From Symbiodinium natans (taxonomy: Eukaryota > Sar > Dinophyceae > Suessiales > Symbiodiniaceae): a stretch of 64,000 nt of DNA. Within the stretch, counting starts at the first letter, position 1. Every line of letters begins with the position of its first letter. The notes beneath the pieces were generated by a model, which worked only from the letters and a program-made list of their open reading frames with translations, was not told the DNA's origin and did no database searches. The stretch covers positions 191,001-255,000 of the forward strand of contig CAJNDS010002635.1 of assembly GCA_905221605.1 (NCBI GenBank). The letters run 5' to 3'. Positions 43,504-50,129 of this stretch are shown here, in pieces. The position numbers and the translations under genes are program-made.

Positions 43504-43511
43504 ATAAATAC

Positions 43512-43535
43512 TTCATTATTTAAATAAATAATGAA
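43512..43535. terminator. Intergenic hairpin (10-bp stem)
   Basis: TTCATTATTT-AAAT-AAATAATGAA, perfect, 8 nt after the stop at 43,503 and in the gap to the convergent gene ending at 43,569; can serve both. Confidence 0.75.
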
Positions 43536-43568
43536 CTATTTTTAACCTTCATTTTCAAAATTATATTT

Positions 43569-44366
43569 TTATGTTGAAGTGCTTCGCGAACTTCTACTTC
43601 TTATATATTCTATTGTTTCTTGACTTCTACGAGAACTTATTATGCTTTGTGGAGGCGTCTGCTCTTCTACATATTCAATTGTTCTATTGCTCTGTATTGA
43701 ACTTTGAACTGAAACTGGCGGTGAAGAATGGATATGTTCGCTTAATGCATTTTCTTCAATAGGAAGTAATGCACTTCTATTTGTTGAACTTCTCCTTGAA
43801 CTTGATGATGAGGACGAAGAAGGTTCGTAAGATTTTTTAACATTCATTGGTAAATCTTTTTCTTCTTCTTCTATTTGTTCTTCTTCTTCATCTTCTTCTT
43901 TTTCTTCTATTTGTTCTTCTTCTTGCTCTATTTGTTGCCTCCTATTTCGCAGTTCTTCTCGTTCTTCTTTATGTTCGTCCTCGCCAAACATAGCATCATA
44001 CAATCTATGCATCATTGATTTACCGCGCGGTCTTTCGGGTTCTTCTCTCTCTCTGTCTGGTTCCCTCGCTTGGGTAGGTTTGCTGTCTGCTTCAATGCTT
44101 TGTGTATATTCTTTCTCTAATGATTTCATACTTTCACTCGTTTCAGTTGAAGACCGATTATCAAATAAATCTGTTTGTGTTCCCTTCTCTGGGTTATTTA
44201 ATGCTATTTCTTTTCTATCGTATCTACTTAAATCAAAACCATCAAAATCAACATCATCTAACAGTATGCCTTGTTGTGTTCTTTTCTGCCTTTCTGGTAG
44301 TATTCTTAATCTTGATGTCATTGCTTCCTTTAATATTTCTTCATATGTTGGGCGACGGTTCAGCAT
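43569..44366 (-). CDS. Acidic/Ser-rich low-complexity protein, probably structural
   Basis: 265 residues. The N-terminus LNRRPTYEEIL...ILLDDVDFDGFDLSRYDR resembles that of the next gene (RPTYDKM ... QFDNIDFLGL), so the two may share a short capsid-docking or packaging element (inference). The middle is a long Glu/Gln coiled-coil-like tract (residues 135-170); the C-terminus is Ser/Arg-rich. It lies in the late cluster next to capsid genes. A 16-bp hairpin abuts its ATG. No TCTA box is present on the coding strand. Function unknown. Confidence 0.7.
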   Translation of the reverse strand: MLNRRPTYEEILKEAMTSRLRILPERQKRTQQGILLDDVDFDGFDLSRYDRKEIALNNPEKGTQTDLFDNRSSTETSESMKSLEKEYTQSIEADSKPTQAREPDREREEPERPRGKSMMHRLYDAMFGEDEHKEEREELRNRRQQIEQEEEQIEEKEEDEEEEQIEEEEKDLPMNVKKSYEPSSSSSSSSRRSSTNRSALLPIEENALSEHIHSSPPVSVQSSIQSNRTIEYVEEQTPPQSIISSRRSQETIEYIRSRSSRSTST

Positions 44367-44368
44367 TG

Positions 44369-44403
44369 ATAGTTATTATTTTCTATAAGAAAATAATAAC
44401 TAT
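44369..44403. terminator. Intergenic hairpin (16-bp stem)
   Basis: Perfect stem ATAGTTATTATTTTCT / AGAAAATAATAACTAT with a 3-nt loop, 2 nt upstream of the ATG at 44,366. Confidence 0.75.
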
Positions 44404-44408
44404 TAATA

Positions 44409-44437
44409 TTAAAAAATTCATGTTCTGAATTTTTTAA
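44409..44437. terminator. Intergenic hairpin (12-bp stem)
   Basis: TTAAAAAATTCA-TGTTC-TGAATTTTTTAA, 24 nt beyond the stop of the 44,461-45,534 gene on its own strand; likely its 3'-end signal. Confidence 0.75.
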
Positions 44438-44460
44438 CATTATATTATTTACTGATATTT

Positions 44461-45534
44461 TTATACTGGTAAAAATGATTTTGCTAATGCTGTTGCTCCT
44501 GCTTTTGCTAATGTTTCTACACCTGCTTTTGCACCACTTACAGCAATATCTCTTAGTGTGCTGGATGATGATGATAATGCTTGTTGCGAAGGGACTATTG
44601 CTCCTCCACTACCTTTACCTTTTCCTTTCTTCTTCATTTCGTCCCATTCCTTTTTCCTGCTTTTTAATAGTTGGTCATTAATCTCATCTGTCCATTGCCC
44701 CGTCTTAATTAATTTTTCAACGAAGTTCAATAAATAATCCTTTTTGGTTGGTGTTCTTCCTTTCCCTTTGTTTCTCAATCTATCCATTTCAACCTCCTGT
44801 GATTTCTCTAATGTTATACCTCTTAAATAAAGTTGAAACATAATGTCATCCACTGATACATCCCTATGTCGCCATCTACTTATATTTGTGTTATAATCTA
44901 TTGTATTTTTATGTTTTATTGCTGACGATGTTGTCTCATCAACTTCTTCATCATTTTCAAAATCCTCCTCTTCTTCTCCTTCTTCAACACTCTCTAATGG
45001 TGGCATTTCTTCTTCTTCATCTGTTGCTATTGAATGAACAGGCACGCCTGCTGGCACTGACTGTGTATGGACTTCGTCTAAATCACTTATTGCCCTTCCC
45101 GCTGTTGTTTGACTTGCTTGTTCTTGTCTTCTCAACCCTTCTTCAAGTTCGGTTCTTATCTTAAACCTATGACCATCTATTTCATACACATCGCCTTCTT
45201 CATCATCATCCACTTCATAGACTTCGGGCGGTGTATTGAAACCCATTGAAGGAATGGATAGTGATGCTGTTGATGCTCCTGCCTTTATTCCTGCGTGTTT
45301 TAATGATGCCCGTCTTGCTTCCTCTTTTGCTCTGTCTTCCTCTTGCTTCTTCAACCCCAAAAAATCAATATTATCAAACTGACTGCCGAACTGATTATTA
45401 CGAAATAATGTTGCCCTTCTATCAATAATCTTCTCAATCGGTGGTCGGTTTTCCTTATCTTGTTCCTCTATCATTCCTATCATTTTGTCATAGGTAGGTC
45501 TCAATTTCAACTCTGATTTTAATGTTTTAATCAT
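44461..45534 (-). CDS. Putative structural/internal virion protein
   Basis: 357 residues. N-terminal RPTYDKMIGMIEEQ and QFDNIDFLGL are shared in form with the preceding gene. The middle is strongly acidic (runs of Glu/Asp around residues 105-220). A basic segment follows (KGKGRTPTKKDYLL). The last 30 residues (GAKAGVETLAKAGATALAKS) form an amphipathic or hydrophobic helix, reminiscent of membrane-active internal capsid proteins such as adenovirus protein VI (analogy only). TCTA lies 13 nt before the ATG. Function unproven. Confidence 0.7.
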   Translation of the reverse strand: MIKTLKSELKLRPTYDKMIGMIEEQDKENRPPIEKIIDRRATLFRNNQFGSQFDNIDFLGLKKQEEDRAKEEARRASLKHAGIKAGASTASLSIPSMGFNTPPEVYEVDDDEEGDVYEIDGHRFKIRTELEEGLRRQEQASQTTAGRAISDLDEVHTQSVPAGVPVHSIATDEEEEMPPLESVEEGEEEEDFENDEEVDETTSSAIKHKNTIDYNTNISRWRHRDVSVDDIMFQLYLRGITLEKSQEVEMDRLRNKGKGRTPTKKDYLLNFVEKLIKTGQWTDEINDQLLKSRKKEWDEMKKKGKGKGSGGAIVPSQQALSSSSSTLRDIAVSGAKAGVETLAKAGATALAKSFLPV

Positions 45535-45580
45535 TATTAAATGGAATTAGATTTTAATATTTGTTTATTAAAATCTAATT
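45535..45580 (-). promoter_or_regulatory. Hairpin plus TCTA box
   Basis: A 15-bp perfect stem (arms 45,545-45,559 and 45,566-45,580; AATTAGATTTTAATA) spans the whole gap and overlaps the stop codon of the upstream gene. TCTA (45,548-45,551, minus) sits 13 nt from the ATG at 45,534, inside the stem. Confidence 0.75.
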
Positions 45581-45899
45581 ATGTTATTTCTGCCATTATC
45601 ATTTTTAACTCTTTCTGTTTCTCTTTCAGTTCCTCTTTCGTTCTAAAAGGCATCATCGGTCTCTCTAACTGTCTTTTAATGTCTTCAAGTTGTCCCTGAT
45701 ATATACTCTTCTTTTGGTGTTGTATCCAATCGTTTCTTAATTTAATGTTTTTGCCTCTATTCTCGGCGTCTTCAATTCTCATCTTCATCTCTTCCATTGC
45801 CTTTCTGCGACTGGCAACACCGAAAGTATCATCAATGTCATAGTATTGTTGAACCTGTGGCATTCTTTTGAACTCTGGTTTGCTTTTAAACATACTCAT
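45579..45899 (-). CDS. Small helical protein, unknown
   Basis: About 106 residues from the Met at 45,899. The longer frame from 45,935 would start inside the hairpin and TCTA box and is rejected. Composition is helical and charged, with many Met, Lys and Glu (RRKAMEEMKMRIEDAENRGK). TCTA lies 15 nt upstream of this start, in support of it. It is placed between two structural-type genes; no family recognised. Confidence 0.7.
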   Translation of the reverse strand: MSMFKSKPEFKRMPQVQQYYDIDDTFGVASRRKAMEEMKMRIEDAENRGKNIKLRNDWIQHQKKSIYQGQLEDIKRQLERPMMPFRTKEELKEKQKELKMIMAEIT

Positions 45900-45903
45900 A
45901 TTA

Positions 45904-45932
45904 TTAATAATATTTAGATTAAATATTATTAA
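45904..45932 (-). promoter_or_regulatory. Hairpin plus TCTA box
   Basis: 13-bp perfect stem (TTAATAATATTTA-GAT-TAAATATTATTAA), 3 nt after the stop of the 45,936-46,553 gene. TCTA on the minus strand at 45,915-45,918 is at the loop. Confidence 0.75.
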
Positions 45933-45935
45933 CAA

Positions 45936-46553
45936 TTAAAACATTTTTGATTTGAAACTGTTGATTTTCTCTATGTGTGCCTCTCTCTTTGCTTTTCTTA
46001 TTTCGTTATAAGATGCCTCTAATAATTCCCTTGCTGTTAATTGGCGTGGTTGCTCGTGTTCTTTCATTTTAACTGGCACACTTGGCACACTTGGCACACT
46101 TGGCACACTTGGCACACTTGGCACACTTGGCACACTTGGCACACTTGGCACACTTGGCACATTCTCTTTTCGTTCATATTTTGTTTTCATTTCCTCTTCA
46201 ATTTCTTTTCTTAACTGCTCCTTAACTTTACTTCCGTATGAGTTTTGTTGTTTATTTACTGGTCTTGTTTCAGTAGGTTGCCCTTTACAATTTCTCGGAT
46301 GTGAGTGCCTTAACGATTTTGGTAGCATCTTCTTATCACAATCAGGACAGGCAACCAACTCAACAACTTTAACGCTTCTTGGTTGCTTCTTCGGTTGTGC
46401 CTTTGGTTTAGGTTGTGCTGTTGCTTCTTCAATTTTAGGTGCTTCTACTTCTTTATCTTCATTTTTAGTTCCTTCTTCAATTACTTCATTAATGACTACT
46501 TCGTTGCCTTCTTCATTCTTAACCTCTTCAACCTCCTCGTTAGTCGTTTCCAT
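45936..46553 (-). CDS. Zinc-finger protein with (VPS)n repeat
   Basis: 205 residues. The N-terminal 50 are Glu-rich. A single zinc-knuckle/C2H2-like unit follows: C-x2-C-x11-H-x4-C in CPDCDKKMLPKSLRHSHPRN. A tract of about ten Val-Pro-Ser triplets (codon-level 9-bp repeat, 46,074-46,162) and a basic helical tail complete it. A nucleic-acid-binding role in the virion or in late expression is possible but not shown. TCTA is 10 nt upstream of the ATG, within a palindrome. Confidence 0.7.
   Translation of the reverse strand: METTNEEVEEVKNEEGNEVVINEVIEEGTKNEDKEVEAPKIEEATAQPKPKAQPKKQPRSVKVVELVACPDCDKKMLPKSLRHSHPRNCKGQPTETRPVNKQQNSYGSKVKEQLRKEIEEEMKTKYERKENVPSVPSVPSVPSVPSVPSVPSVPSVPSVPVKMKEHEQPRQLTARELLEASYNEIRKAKREAHIEKINSFKSKMF
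46074..46162 (-). repeat. 9-bp coding minisatellite
   Basis: About ten in-frame copies of GGCACACTT (Ser-Val-Pro on the minus strand). Confidence 0.95.
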
Positions 46554-46571
46554 ATTTTCTATATAGAAAAT
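46554..46571 (-). promoter_or_regulatory. Palindrome plus TCTA box
   Basis: ATTTTCTATATAGAAAAT, an 18-nt perfect palindrome directly upstream of the ATG at 46,553. TCTA on the minus strand is 10 nt from the ATG. Confidence 0.7.
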
Positions 46572-46582
46572 TATTTATATAT

Positions 46583-47419
46583 TCACCCCCGAAAAAATGT
46601 AAGAGTAAAGGATATATTCACCTCGTTTAAATTGATAGTGTTGTTCCGATGGTCGCTAAGACGAATATTTAACCTACGAAGCATTTTACCGCTTACATCA
46701 ATATAGTCTTCTGCGCTTAATTCACTATCGTTAGTGATGCCTAAATAGGGAACATTAACGGGGACTTTTTTAACTATGCTTGAATTACCCGCCACTGTCA
46801 ATTGGTTGTAGTTGCTAATTTCATTGCAGTGTATGTATATGTTTTTAACAGGTGTTAGGTCAATGAAATTTGTTGTGTAAGGTGCCACATTTGTATAAGC
46901 ATCTGTGGCAGGTGTTGTATTCCCTAATACTTGGTTTATTGAATATAAATTATTAACATCAACAGGGTCTGAAAATGAACCTGCTAATGGCGCTATTTCT
47001 CCATCAGTTAAGACAACAAAAATAACAGTGGCATAATTAGATGAGAATGTATATTTGTTAGTTGATGTATTATAATGTATTGAATAAGTATTAGGTCTAT
47101 CAACCGTATCTACTAGTAAATTCAAAGCAATCTCTATCGTTTGTGCTAAATCAACCGCTGTATAGTTGCCTTCTGGAATAGTTATTTTACGGTAAGTAAT
47201 CCCTGCTATGACACCTGGCGGTATAACCTGATGCATAAAGTATAAATTATTATTTGTGCTGTTTATTGAATACCACGAATGAGGAATGCTGACCTCGTGA
47301 ATTTGACATAGCATATTATCTTCTAACTGGACAGTTTCAGGTAAATCAATTGTAAAATTGGATGGAGTGCCATTCACTTTATAATAACTATCAATATATA
47401 CCTTCTTAAACTTCAACAT
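46583..47419 (-). CDS. Minor capsid protein (penton-like)
   Basis: Predicted single-jelly-roll vertex protein of the icosahedral capsid. The N-terminus KKVYIDSYYKVNGTPSNFTI followed by LPETVQLEDNMLCQIHEVSI and SWYSINSTNNNLYF matches the conserved start of PLV/Polinton minor capsid proteins (pattern knowledge: an IDS-x-x-R/K beginning, a dF-x-i-x-Lp strand, iPhs-x-y-x-I). The 278-residue length is typical. It is divergent from the lipase gene across a 40-bp spacer. TCTA is 12 nt before the ATG. Confidence 0.8.
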   Translation of the reverse strand: MLKFKKVYIDSYYKVNGTPSNFTIDLPETVQLEDNMLCQIHEVSIPHSWYSINSTNNNLYFMHQVIPPGVIAGITYRKITIPEGNYTAVDLAQTIEIALNLLVDTVDRPNTYSIHYNTSTNKYTFSSNYATVIFVVLTDGEIAPLAGSFSDPVDVNNLYSINQVLGNTTPATDAYTNVAPYTTNFIDLTPVKNIYIHCNEISNYNQLTVAGNSSIVKKVPVNVPYLGITNDSELSAEDYIDVSGKMLRRLNIRLSDHRNNTINLNEVNISFTLTFFRG

Positions 47420-47459
47420 TATAAAAAAGATTAGAAATTATTTTATAAGTAAATTTATA
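47420..47459. promoter_or_regulatory. Divergent late promoter spacer
   Basis: Contains TCTA on the minus strand (47,432-47,435) for the penton gene and inverted TTATAAAA / TTTTATAA words (8 bp). No TCTA faces the lipase. Confidence 0.6.
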
Positions 47460-48099
47460 ATGCATAAACATAAACGAAGAAATGAAGGTATTTTATATGA
47501 ACCACCTATTACAAGAAATAAAATACATAATGAAGTTAGAGAGGAATTAGCGGGGAATGAAACGTTTTTGACCGATACTGCTGGTTTGAAACTTGCATAC
47601 GAAAATCCTGACGGGATATATCAGAATGGTTCTATATTATACATTGCTGGGACTAAGAGCGGTAGAGATGTTTATGATGATTTAAAGTTGCCATTCTATC
47701 AGACACGAAACACAAAAAGATATAAAGATGTAAATGATTTCATTAAAGACGGTTCTATTGAAATAGACGGCAAAAAACTTACAGGCATTACTGATATTAT
47801 TAGTCATAGTTTAGGTTCAGCAGTGGGACCAAATAAATAATGATTATGGTAATATTTTTCGTAGTCGTAGTTATGGTTCTCCTTTTGTTTCAAATCAGCG
47901 CCCAGAAGACACGGGAACAAACCTTCGTTTGAGAAAAGCAGGAGATGTGGTAAGTGCTTTTGATAAAGGCAGTATAACATTAAATAGAGGAACATTAAAT
48001 CCACTTGATAATCATAGTTATGCTGATATTGGTAATGTTCATAACAAAGCAGGTAATTTACCCATAACAGAAGAAGAGTTTATGGAACAATTTAATTAA
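47460..48099 (+). pseudogene. Class-3-type lipase, frameshifted
   Basis: Alpha/beta-hydrolase expected to cleave acyl esters. The first frame (to 47,842) has LYIAGTKSGRDVYDD, RYKDVNDFI and the nucleophile elbow ISHSLGSA (Ser117). After a GGG run at 47,825-47,827 the +1 frame continues with the rest of the fold: FRSRSYGSPFVS, RKAGDVVSAFD (catalytic-Asp region) and NHSYADIG (His), ending TAA at 48,099. One extra G would explain the shift, so the gene was intact recently or the base is a sequence error. Lipases are known in several PLVs, perhaps for membrane penetration or release (inference). Confidence 0.8.
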
Positions 48100-48103
48100 T
48101 CTA
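48100..48103 (+). promoter_or_regulatory. TCTA late-promoter box
   Basis: 11 nt upstream of the ATG at 48,115, in AT-rich sequence ending in the palindrome ATATTAATAT. Confidence 0.6.
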
Positions 48104-48114
48104 AATATTAATAT

Positions 48115-48339
48115 ATGACAAAAATAACTAAAATTAAGTGTAATCAATGCGGTGGAGAATATAACATCCTTGGCAAAATTGAATACAATGATGGTGGAAA
48201 TTATGACAATGCACGAATGAAACACATAAACACAAAACGACATCAAAGATACGTAGAAGAAAGGTATAATGCTAATCCTACATTTTGGGATAAGGTTTAT
48301 AGAGAGAACATAAAAAAGATAAACGAGATGAATAAATAA
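48115..48339 (+). CDS. Small C2H2-type zinc-finger protein
   Basis: 74 residues. A zinc site is visible: CNQCGGEY ... H-x5-H in MKHINTKRHQRYVEERY. The spacing is long for a classical finger but resembles single C2H2 proteins in giant viruses and virophages. The remainder is basic. Preceded by TCTA and followed after 18 nt by the next gene; probably late. Confidence 0.65.
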   Translation: MTKITKIKCNQCGGEYNILGKIEYNDGGNYDNARMKHINTKRHQRYVEERYNANPTFWDKVYRENIKKINEMNK

Positions 48340-48343
48340 TCTA
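48340..48343 (+). promoter_or_regulatory. TCTA late-promoter box
   Basis: 13 nt upstream of the ATG at 48,357; it overlaps the region just after the previous stop. Confidence 0.6.
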
Positions 48344-48356
48344 AACAATATTAATA

Positions 48357-48551
48357 ATGTTTAATAAGAAAGCAACGACATATGAACAGATGGAGAAACC
48401 GAAGAAGGAGAAGAAATTTCAGCAAAACAGTTATGAAGAGATAAGGAAATTAGTAGAAGATGGAGAAGATAATAGTATAGTTAAAGAAGTAAGAAATAAA
48501 AAGAAAAACAATAGTAAAGAAAATTCATATAATTTTAAACTATTTGATTAA
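48357..48551 (+). CDS. Small basic protein, unknown
   Basis: 64 residues, very Lys/Glu-rich and probably disordered or helical. Its TAA lies within the arm of a 13-bp hairpin, and a TCTA box precedes the ATG, which supports it as a real gene despite its size. No family recognised. Confidence 0.6.
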   Translation: MFNKKATTYEQMEKPKKEKKFQQNSYEEIRKLVEDGEDNSIVKEVRNKKKNNSKENSYNFKLFD

Positions 48552-48587
48552 ATATAATTTAATAATTATATTTAATTAAATTATCTA
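48547..48587 (+). promoter_or_regulatory. Hairpin plus TCTA box before the major capsid gene
   Basis: 13-bp perfect stem ATTAAATATAATT-TAAT-AATTATATTTAAT (48,547-48,576) overlapping the previous stop, then TCTA at 48,584-48,587, 18 nt before an ATG at 48,606. Confidence 0.75.
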
Positions 48588-50041
48588 TGTTAGTTATATA
48601 TAATCATGGAATCGTTCAGTCCCGAGATATTCTCATTGGCAACCTCTCATTTAAACTTAACAAAGGTAGTTCATATATTACCGACCGAAGAAGCGTAAGA
48701 TTTTATCCGTCAGGTTCTAACGTATATAAACCTACGTCAGGAAACCGAGTATTAAAATTTTCATTAAATGCCGAAGACAACGGATGGTTAGACCCTCAAT
48801 CAGTTCGTGTATTCTTTACAGTTCAAAATTTAGACCAGACCCTTGACCGAAAACTTCGTCCATTGGCACCACCGTACTCATTTTTCAGACGAATGCGAAT
48901 TATTGCAGGTAATCAAGTTGTGGAAGACTTTGACAATTACAATCGCGTCCATCAGATGTTTTCAAAGTTAATGTCACAAGGAGCAAGAAAAGACGAAGCA
49001 AATGAAGGTTTCGGATATAGGTATGACGATGAAGTCAAAACATGAGTTAATAATGTAGGTTCGCGGTTAGATTATGAAGTGAATTCCGATAATTGTAAAG
49101 GTTTTAAAAATCAAATGACAGTAGGGTTTAAACCATTATGTGGTCTATTCTCTCAGTTTAAGTATTTACCGTTGAAGTATATGGGTAATCTAACAATTGA
49201 ACTTGAACTTGTAAATAATGACCTTGATTGTCTTATCAATCCCGATGACTACCTTGAAACCGACACTGGAATTGCTCAAAACCTTCGTGAAAGATTTACA
49301 AAAGATGTAGCATTACCCGCAGGTAGTGCAACTAACACTTCTAAACTGTTTGAACTTAACAACTGCTTCGTTTCTTGTGATATTTGCACCCTTGATAATA
49401 ATTTAAATAATGAATATGTCAAACATCTTTTAGAAGGTAAAGGATTACCAATTACCTACACAACTTACATTACACAATCTCAGTCAGTAGCAGGACTATC
49501 TGATATTAATGTTCCAGTTATTCGCTCTGTGTCTAAATTAGTTGCTTCATTTATTACATTTTACAGGGACGATGACCCAAGTTTAGGTTATGAATATGCC
49601 AATAAGCGCTTTTGTAGGTTTTATCACCCTCACCAATCACACGATGCCATAGCAGAAGGAATTTACGACATAAACAAAGACTTAGAGTTTCAAATTCAAT
49701 TAGGTTCTAAATTGTATCCAGAATACCCTTGTAATTCACTAACGCAGTGCTTCTATCATTTACGAAAGGCGCTAAACCTTCCAATGTTTCATCAGCATAG
49801 TATTTCAATTGATTTTAAACAGTATCGCGATAGACAATTTATTTTTGGTTTCTCTTTTGAAAAGGTGCCGGATAGTAGTTATACAGGTATAAATACAAGA
49901 GCGGGTCAGCAAATGCTTATCCGCGTTAAACCAGCGGGAGCATCAATCCCTGCTGATGATATGCCGGACGAACTTTTCGTTACGCTATTATCGGAGCAGG
50001 TGCTAGAGTTAAAAGACTTAGGACTTAAAGTGTACGATTAA
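48587..50041 (+). pseudogene. Major capsid protein (double jelly roll), interrupted by TGA
   Basis: Main shell protein of the capsid, normally a trimer of double-jelly-roll subunits. The N-terminal part reads ITDRRSVRFYPSGSNVYKPT, GWLDPQSVRVFFTVQNLDQT and FFRRMRIIAGNQVVEDFDNY, all in the PLV MCP pattern. An in-frame TGA at 49,043-49,045 is followed in the same frame by about 330 further residues (VNNVGSRLDYE ... LELKDLGLKVYD). The total of about 480 codons fits a complete MCP. The start is unsure: an ATG at 48,606 (MESFSPEIF) is 18 nt from TCTA but in another frame, so a second small shift near 48,630 is possible. The 3' end overlaps a 9-bp hairpin. Confidence 0.85.
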
Positions 50042-50056
50042 ATCAAAGATTTAATC
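50036..50056 (+). terminator. Hairpin overlapping the MCP stop
   Basis: GATTAAATC-AAA-GATTTAATC; the TAA at 50,039-50,041 is in the first arm. Confidence 0.7.
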
Positions 50057-50087
50057 CTACAGCGGTGTACGATTAAAAAAAACGAAA

Positions 50088-50125
50088 TAATATTAATAAA
50101 ATAAATATCTATTTTATTAATATTA
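50088..50125 (+). promoter_or_regulatory. 16-bp hairpin plus TCTA before the fibre gene
   Basis: Arms TAATATTAATAAAATA and TATTTTATTAATATTA with a 6-nt loop. TCTA at 50,108-50,111 is at the loop and 18 nt from the ATG at 50,130. Confidence 0.75.
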
Positions 50126-50129
50126 GGAA

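Noticed and set aside
45900-45935. Upstream start (45,935) for the 118-codon ORF
   Set aside because: It would begin inside the hairpin and TCTA box; the start at 45,899 fits the spacing seen in other genes.
46074-46162. CRISPR-like array
   Set aside because: A 9-bp in-frame coding minisatellite (Val-Pro-Ser), without spacers.
49043-49045. Genetic-code change (TGA sense) in the virus
   Set aside because: Several other viral genes end at TGA in sensible places, and no other gene core has an in-frame TGA.
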